Shown: positions 48,101 to 57,100 of the stretch, piece after piece
How positions within the stretch are numbered: position 1 is the stretch's first letter
How the letters are laid out: each line of letters opens with the position of its first letter
Assembly (NCBI RefSeq): GCF_033115175.1
Contig: NC_084836.1
Location: 81,186,253-81,250,252 of the forward strand
Source: Lepus europaeus
Taxonomy: Eukaryota > Chordata > Mammalia > Lagomorpha > Leporidae
Reading direction: 5' to 3'
DNA length: 64,000 nt
The notes under the pieces: generated by a model
The model's database searches: none
What the model was told of the DNA's origin: nothing
What the model saw: the letters and a program-made list of their open reading frames with translations, nothing else
Translations under genes and position numbers: made by a program

Positions 48101-51100
48101 TCAAATAAATAAAATCTTTAAAAAAGAAAGATTAAAAACAATCCTCCAGCCTCCTTTCTAGGTTCTTTGGAGCGCTGTGGACTGGCTTATCACAGTCACA
48201 CTGCCTGTGTGTCTCCCCTTACAGGTGGGCTTTGGTCTTCCACGTAAATTGAGGGAAGGTAGCAAGGTGGTAAGTGTGTGTGTTATTTCCATGTGGAATA
48301 CATAATATTGTCTCTCTGTCACTCTGCCTTTCAAGTAAATAAAGGAATCTTTCAAAGAAAAAAATCGCAAACTTTGGGTACAGTGAGCTGTTGTGAACCC
48401 ATCTGAAGACTGAGGCCCTCAAATCTGAAGGGAATTTCCCCTTTCACCTGGGAAGAAAAGGTTTTGTGAATGTGAAACCGCCATGGATATCCCCGGTCCA
48501 CTGGGATGGTTCAGCTGAGGGGGTTCAACATCTGGGTCCATTGTTAACCGCTGTTCAGCGGAACCCAGGGGGTTCAGGGATTGGCAGCCGAGGGGGCAGG
48601 AAGGCAGCAGGGGTGATCAGCTACCAGGCAAGGATCCACAAGGGATGTGGTCAGAAGGGCGGGGCGGAGATTGGACAATGAGGGAGGAAGTGAGGCAGAG
48701 GTCACTCCAGCTACCTGTGTGCCTCTCAACAGTAAGAGTCGTGCCCGGGAGATGGCCTTGAGTCTCCAGTTCTTGTCCCAGATGCTTCTGTGATATTAGG
48801 ACTTTGACACTTCTGCTAACCCAAGCTCATGGACGAGAGCAACCAGAGGGGTGTGGGGGCCACCCAGGCACCCAGCCCGGCCTCTTGCAGACTCGGAAGA
48901 TGTGAGCTTGGAAAAGAAGACCCCCAGGAAGTGTGGTTCAAGGACCTCCTGGACCTGCACACTGGTTCTTGCCATGGAGATGGCGGGGGTGGGGGGGCAG
49001 TATTTTTGACCCAGGAGTGTTTGACATAGCAATGCAGCCTCAGCTAACCCAGCTGCTCCATGAAGTCACTTGCATACAGACCCAGGGCACCCACTTACTC
49101 AGTCCCAGCTGGGCTAGCTCTTCAAGTTGAGCCTCAGTCTTGGCCGTGGCAATGGCATAAGGCAACTTCAAGGTGAACGGCAGGACGTCCCTGATGTTCC
49201 AGAAAAGGAGAGAACGTTGTCACGGACATGGTCTGGTTTCCGTCTCTGGCATTCACCCCAGGGACGTCTTAGCTTGCACTGCTTCCAACGTCCTGAATAA
49301 ATGCCGCATTGTACCTAGCTGTAACTTCTCTGTTGATGGGACGCCACACTTCCTGTTCTCGTCTGTAGCGTCATGGTGTCAGTGTCTCCAGCGAGAAGGA
49401 AAGCTGTGCACTGAGCAGCAGAGCTGCTGACTACGGTGGAAGACCGATCATGCACATAAAAAAAATAAAAATAACCACCATGTTCGTACGACTCTGTGAG
49501 ATGCCCATCTCAGAGTCCGGGCCTCAGCGCTCCGGGCAGCAATGCGTAACCCTAACTGGAGCTCTGTAAACTCTCAGGATGGCTTTCCAAGCAGCACCTG
49601 CTTGCTTTCACTGGCGACATCTTCCAGTTAGAGCCCCTATTGTCCTTTGTGTGCTGGAGAGAAAACCTGCCCCTGTGTTTTACAAAGGTGGAGCTGCTCC
49701 CGTGAAGCACCCTCCTCGCACAGGGTGGGAGGTGGTCTTGTTATATAGCATTTCTGCTCCAGGAGGTCTCGGTGGGTCTGGATGCTGCATTTCTGCCACC
49801 TGATGGCCCCCAGGGCCACACTTTGAATTGCAAAGCCAGACTAAGGCACCACCTGTCAACAACCCTACCAGGCAAACAATATGGCGTCCTGTGCAGCCCC
49901 AGGCACTGGAGGGACAACAGGCCTAACCAGGAGTTGGGCTGACTCCAGGATCCTGCCACAGCTAGGCTACAGAGTCACCCTTTGTTTTCTCTGAAAGGAC
50001 AAAAGCAGGTGTGATACACATTTGCTCATTTTCTTAAACACTGGGTTAGTCCCAAGCCGCACGCCTGGGTGAATTCGCCAGCAGGCTAAGCACAACACCT
50101 TGCCTGATACAGGGAGAAAGAGGTTTTTGAATAAATCAATGAGCGAATAGTCCCTAACCTTGGCGACTTACCCAAATGAGAGTTAATTTTTTTTCCCCAT
50201 GGAGGTATTGGTCTTACAAAGACCAAATGATTGTTTTTATTCATTCATTCAACAAATATTTATGATTATCTATGGTGTGCCAGATGTTGTTCTAAAGGCT
50301 GGCAAAAGGGGCCAACGCTGTGGCATAGTGGGTAAGGACTCCACCTGCAACACAGGCATCCCATATGAGCACAGGTTCAAGTCCTAGCTGCTCCACTTCT
50401 GGTCCAGTTCCTTGTTAATGCACCTGGGGAAGCAGTGGAAGATGGCCCAAGTGCTTGGGCCCCTGTTACCCACAGGATGGGCCCAGCTCTGGCCTTTGTG
50501 GCCATTTGGGCCATCTCTAACTGACTTTCAAATAAATGAATATTTTTTTAAAGGCTGGCAACAGACAAAAGTTTTCACCTGCACAGTCGCAAACACACAA
50601 CTTATAAGGTAGGGGGCGCATGCTATGGATAAAAATAAAGCACAAAGGGAAAATAAAGAGGATTCTAGTGTGAGAGCTGCCTGGACAAGGTTTTGTGAAC
50701 AGGTAAGCATTTAATTGAAAACCTAAAAGTGAGCAAAGGGAATCAGGAATAAGTACCTTCCAGGCAGTGAGAGCAGCAGGTGCAAAGACCCTGGGGTGAC
50801 AGAGGGTCTAATACGCATGAGAGACAGTGAGAAGGCTGCTGTGGCTGGGGTTAGTGAGAGACAACACTTGGAGCTCCTGCCTGGATTCTGTCATCCTAAG
50901 ATGTCCTGAGAATTCCCACAGAAGAGGATAACTACACCAAATGACCTGCTGTTTACAGTAAGAGGAGGCGACATCTCTCAATGACCAGATTACATCTGGA
51001 TGACTGAGGAATTTTGGAACCCCGGGGAGCTGCTGACAATGAATAACAAAGTAGTAAAGTCAAGGAAAAGAACAAACAGGATGATGTGGTACCAGATAGT

Positions 51101-54100
51101 GCAAAGCCAGTTCCACCAAGCTGCTCATGTGGTATAGTCAGGAGACTGTTGTCTTCAAGGTGCCAAGCCCACAACATCACCTCCTGCATCCGTGAGACCC
51201 TTCGGCCCTACATGTTAGCAGCACCTGCCTCTGCCTGTCCACCAGTATCGCCTTGAGAGGAAGCAGGTGGAGCTACAGGGGAGGTCAGTGTTTCTAACAC
51301 CCTGGCAGGTGCAGGGGCCCTGATAATAATCAAAAAGGAAGACTAACGGGAACCCAAACTTTTGTAACACCTAAGTATTCTGCAAGTATATGTTTGCATG
51401 GTTGGCTCAACTTAGTTGAAATCTACATTCTTCAGGCAGTTCGTTGGTGGGGAAGGGAAGTCACATACAACAAAACCAGCCTCTGTTGAAGTTTCAGCCT
51501 TGCTCAATGCCGTACCTGCAGCTTCAGCATCACCTGACCAGTGCGAGTTTTTCTTAATGACATATGACAGGAAGCTACACCTGTCATTTGTTAATGGATG
51601 GTTCAAGGCTTTCATTTACCAGAAAATTAAGTGTTGTGAGTGCTATCTCCCTGTGCCAGCCAGGGTGCATTGCAACATCTATATATACACACACACACAC
51701 ACACTCACAGAGGGACAGTTTTGTCTTTCTTATGCCCTGCTAAAGCACAGGGCTCCAGTTCCAAAGGTTTCACCCCCTTGCAGAGAGAAATGTTTCACCT
51801 GACAGTTTCAATGCACATACAGCCTGGATTTACTTTTCAAAATCATGTCCCATACGTTGCATTTCTGGAAGGGAGGAGACTAGCACTGAATAATTATTAC
51901 TGCACTGCCCCATGCACACAACCCCAGGGGTTGGGGGAGCTGTGGTGTTCCCTGCTGTGTGGATCAGGCACAGATGGCCACACAGATAGGCAGGTCCCCG
52001 GCACAGCCTCCCGGAGCTCGGGGAGGTGAGGTGGGGGTTGGGACCCAGGTGTGTGGGAGCTCAGGGTCTGTGCAGCTGCATTGTACAGTGGGAAACCCAC
52101 GCACAGGCTCTGGTATCACAGCCGGCCCTGGGCCAAATCTCGTATCTGCTACTGATGGATTGAGTACATGTGGGCCAGTTCCTCCCTCTATCCCAGCCTC
52201 AGTGCCTTCCTGGTCCTGGTTTACAGGGTTGCCATGATGATGAGCAACCGCTGTGTGCAGGGAGGTAGAAGACCCTACCACCGCTGTCTTCCTCTATGTC
52301 CTCCGCACTCACGGTGCGGTCCGAGGACCAGCAGCCTCAGCCTGCCTACTGGGAGCTTGCTGCAAATGCGGAGTCTCGGGGTGCTAGGTCCCCAGAATGG
52401 AATTCTGTATTAAACAAGATCCCAAGGGGTCCTGGCAGTTCTCTTTCTCTCTCTCCCTCTCCTACGCTGATGACCCCAAGCCGACACACAGCTGCCAGGC
52501 GTTGGTGGTCAAGGTTCACAGTCGTGACTGTACTTTTCAACCAGCCTTCCTACTGCGGCAAATTCTGTGCTTGCTGAACCAAGAATCCCCTAGTTGAGTG
52601 CACCCTGGACACTTGCCATGTGATCACCCAGTCCCTTCCTTGGTTTCCATAGGCTGAGGTACTGAAAGATTTCACAAATATCGGGGTGCGACTGCGTCAA
52701 CTACAGAGCCCCAAGAACACAGGTGAGCAGCATTCATTGAGAAACATCAGGTGCCTTTACCTGCTGAAAAAAGCAAAGTGGGCAAAGCCATCTCTGGCCT
52801 CCCTCACTGCAAAATGGCAATGCGGGGATTTCTAAGGGCTTGTACGTTGGCATCGTGCTTCGCCTCACCCTCTGACAGCCCTGGGTGGAAGATTTCCACA
52901 CTTTTATAAACACAGAGATGGCTAGCTGTCTTATGCTGCTTCCAAATATTGTTCTGTGGGGGTGCCGGATCTGACCCAACCACAGCACAACGACCAATGA
53001 GCAAACATCAGCCGACCTCACCTCCGGCTGACATGTTAGCATGGAACATACCCCTGTGACCCGGTTAGCTGCACACAAGATCAGGTGTGGCTCCCTTGAG
53101 CATACGGGCCAGAGGACGCCGGCGGCTGGAGGCTGTAGTCTGGACCACTCAGGTCTCTTGGGGTACCTGGAGGGACCCCGCCCAAGCCACACATGCAGGT
53201 GGCACCCCCTTGGGAAGTCCTCCCCAGTGCACGGGCCCCATTCCAGCGGAGCTAAAGCTCTCCTTTGCTTCCTGCTGGTGGGCAGTGCTGGACAGCCTGG
53301 AGGCAGCCTGGTGTGTGTGCTGCACAGCCTGGAGGCAGCCTGAAGCCCTCCCAAAGGCCAGGTGATCTATGCTCTCTCTGGGCCCTGGCCAACAGGTGTG
53401 GTGAACATCTAACCAAGCCTTGGAGAAGTAAGCTAATCCTAATTAGAATACAATTTGGCAAGTCTGAGTTATAAGCATCAGCCCAAGCGTGAGCCAGGCT
53501 GCGAGAAGCGATTCATGTGGTCTCACGTTTCCCTGTGTCAGCAGCCACAATGGTGACCAGATTTTTAAAAAGGAGGCCCGATTGAGCTTTGTCTGCCCCA
53601 AACCGCTGCAGAGAAGGCCCCTCATTTCTTAATCCCGGAGAGCACACTCGACTGGGAAAACCGCTACGGCCAGGAGGAAAAGAAAAACAACAGCAAAGGA
53701 GAGAAGCCTTCTACATCTCCCTCCCTCCCTCCCTCCTGACACTGGCTAACCTGACCTGGGGCTTGGCTAGGAAAGGGACAGGAGTAACCCAGCCTGCCGG
53801 TCCTGTTCGTCTTCAGTGCCGGATCTCTGCGTTCCACGTTTGAAGGATGAGTTCCATTTGGTGGAGAGTTTTCAGAAACACTGTTAGGGACTTTTAAAGG
53901 TTCATGGCTTGTATCATCCATCCCGGGGGTGTGTGTGTGTGTGTTTCCTAGCTCAGGGTACTCTTGCTCTCATCCTGGTCATGAGAATTTACATCTGGAG
54001 GAGTCACGGGGAACCTGTGATTTAAATGGCTGCCCCTTCCACTGACCTCCCAGGGTGGGGCAGCTGCCCAGATCCCTCCTCCCCGCTTTCAGGAAGCAAC

Positions 54101-57100
54101 CTCAGGCTGAAGACCTCGCACCCGCCACGCCGGTCCCCACGATCCCTGCGATCCCGGAGATGAAGAGGCCTTACCTGCTGATGCAGTAGAAGGCAATGAG
54201 CCGGAATAAATCTGCAAAACTGATTCCTGAGCCTTCCAGGGAAAAGGCTGGAAAAGAGAGATTTTGGAAACCAGCTGAGTGCCCGGAGTGCGACTTGGGA
54301 AAGGAAGTGTCCTCTGCCGCTTATCAGAACCAGCTGTGAGGAGGAGGAGGAGGAGGAAGAGGAGGAGGAAGAGGAGGGGGAGGGGGAGGGGATGCATGAC
54401 AGCCAGGAGCCAGCGGTAAACAGTCCCAGGGCCCGGGAGCTCACCCCTGACTCACACGCGGCACATGCTCCAGCACTTGGTAAACACACCAGCACAGACT
54501 CCTCTTGCACAACTATTTGTTTACTATGTATGCATTTATTTTATTTTATTTTTTTAAGTTCAGAGCCCAAAATTGGGGCAGGGGCAACGGGCCAGTCTGG
54601 CTGGAGTGATGAGCACATGACAGGGCCTGGGCAAGAACCGTGGCTGGCCACTAGCCTTGACCTTGACCTCAGATGCTCTTAGGACATGAGTCTCCTGGGT
54701 CACACACTTTTTTTTAATGAGCCCCTTCCCCATGCCCTGCTCTGGTAAAGGCACAGAAAGCCCCCATAAACCAGCTTCTGGTTCAGTTCCCATCAGAAAG
54801 ACTCTAAACCCATTCACATGGAGTATCCCCTCCTCCCTCCCGAGGCCGACCCCATGCACAAGTTTCCTAACAGAGCAGGTGCACCTGGCAAGATGGCCTC
54901 CATTCCATGTGCCTTCCAAACGGTGAAGCAGTCAGGGCTGACTTCAAATAGTCACCTGTTTGCCACCACCCCTGTGTCACCTTGGCCAAAATGCCACTCA
55001 GTCATTCCTCCAAAACCAATGCATTTTCTTCCCTTCTCAAATAATCCATACCCTTATTTATTTTGCCTGTTCTGCATTATTTTGCTTATTTAGTATTTCC
55101 ATGGTACCCAAATCCTTGTCTCTATACATATGGCAAACTTCAAAAGGTTCATGGGCAATGGAATGAAAAGCATGAGTTGAGGCGGTCACTGTGGTGTACT
55201 GGGTTAAGCCACTGCTTGCCCAGCATCCTGTATTAGAGCCCCTAGTTCTAGTCCCCACTGCGCTGCTTCTGATTCAGCTTCCTGCTGACGTGCCTGGGAG
55301 AGCAGAGGATGATGGCTCAAGCACTTGGGCCCCTGACACACCCATGGGAGACCTGGATGGAGTTCCAGGCTCCCAGCTTCAGTCTCATCCTGCCCCACTG
55401 TTACAGCCATTTGGGAAGTGAACCAGAAGATGGAAGACACCTCTCTTTCTCTCTCTCTATCTTTCTTACTCTGCCTTTCAAATAAATAAAATGTTTGAAA
55501 AACTGCATGTTTAGGTAGGTATTTGGCACAGCAGCTAAGTCACTGCTTAGGGTGTCTACACTCCATATCTGAGAGTCTGGTTCCAGTCCTGTCTGCTCTG
55601 CTTCTGATCCAGCTTCCTGTTCACGAGCCTCCTAGGAGGCAGCAGCGGACGGCTCAAGTGCCTGGGCTCCTGACACCCACGTGGGAGACCTGGCTGGCGT
55701 TCAGGACTTCTGGCTTCAGCCTGGCCCAGCCCTGGGTGTTGCAGGCTTTTGGGGAGTGAACCAGTGGATGAAAGATCTCTCTCTATTGATTTCTCTGTCT
55801 CTCTGCCTTTCAAATAAAGTGAAGATAAATCAATAATTTTTTTTTTAAATGTGAGCTTATTCTTGTGCCAAAAATGTTTTGGAGCAAAAGTTGTGTGTTT
55901 TTTTTTTTTTTTTAATCACAGTACATGGAAAATGCACACTATGAAAAAAGTGTACATGAAACATGAATTTCAAAATATCTTGATACCAAAATGAACTCAT
56001 AACTTTAATTCCCTTTTCTCAGGAACTTTTATTTTTAAAAGATTTATTTATTTATTTGAAAGGCAGAGGCAGAGGCAGAAGCAGAGAGGTCTTCCATCCA
56101 CTTCCATCCACTGGTTCACTCCCCAAATGGCCACAATGGCCACAGCTGAGCCAACTCAAAGCCAGGAGCCAGGAGCTTCTTCCAGGTCTCCCACATGGGT
56201 GCAGGGACCTAAGGATTTGGGCCATCTTCTACTGCTTTCCCAGGCCATTAGCAGGAGCTAGATTGGAAATGGAGCAGCTGGGACTCGAGCCAGTGCCCAT
56301 ATGATATTCTGGCATTGCAGGCAGCAGCTTTACTCACTACACCACAGCGCTGGCTGCTTCCAAGGAACTTATAAAGTTACCCCATGCATGTGCAAATACA
56401 CAGGAATGATACCCACTCACATGCACTACAACATTGTGTTAGATGGGAGGGAGCTGACTTGGGGTAGGCTAACTTCTCTAAGCCTCAGTTTTCTCATCTA
56501 TAAATTGGACTACAATAGCCCTTTCTCTGTCTTCCACAAGAGTAGCAGTGGGATTTGAAATTTTTAAAAATGAAACCATCTGGGGCCTGCGCTGTGACAC
56601 AGTGGGTTAAAGGCCTGGCCTGTGACATCAGCATCCCATATGGGCGCTGGTTCAAGTCCCAGCTGCTCCACTTCTGACTCAGCTCCCTGCTCGTGCACTT
56701 AGGAAAACAGCAGAAGATGTCCCAAGCCCTTGGGCCCCTGCACCCTTGTGGGAGACCCAGAAGAAGCTCCAGGCTCCTGGCTTTGGATTGGCTCAGCTGC
56801 GGGCATTGCAGCCATTTGTGGAGTGAACAAGTGGATGGAAGATTCTCTCTTTCTCTGTTTCTACCTCTCTCTGTGACTCTTTCAAATAAATTTTTAAAAA
56901 ACTCTTTAAAAAATGAAATCATTAAAAGGAAAATACTGTACACAAATAGGAGGTAGTATTTATTATCAAACCACACTGTTTGGAAGTTACGAAAAAACAC
57001 CTGCTTTTATAGCAAGCCCTTCTTCTACCCTAATGGGTGGGTGGGAAGGGGCCCTCACAGGCTTGAGGTGACTCATTAAGAGCTTTGCTGCAATCAGCTT

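Larger units (their letters stand above)
47069..49098 (-). other. RIN2 intron 47.1-49.1 kb
   Basis: Contains T-rich (47190-47220) and G-rich (47418-47460) tracts near the large exon, one CSINE (47809-48132) and a CSINE tail fragment (48305-48362). 48363-49098 is unique. Confidence 0.75.
49191..54174 (-). other. RIN2 intron 49.2-54.2 kb
   Basis: An unusually CSINE-poor intron: one young copy at 50306-50549 nested in an L2 element. A MIR fragment lies around 52100-52280 in reverse orientation, with short (AC)n at 51690-51705 and (GT)n at 53926-53944. The rest is unique and shows no gene that I recognise. Confidence 0.7.
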
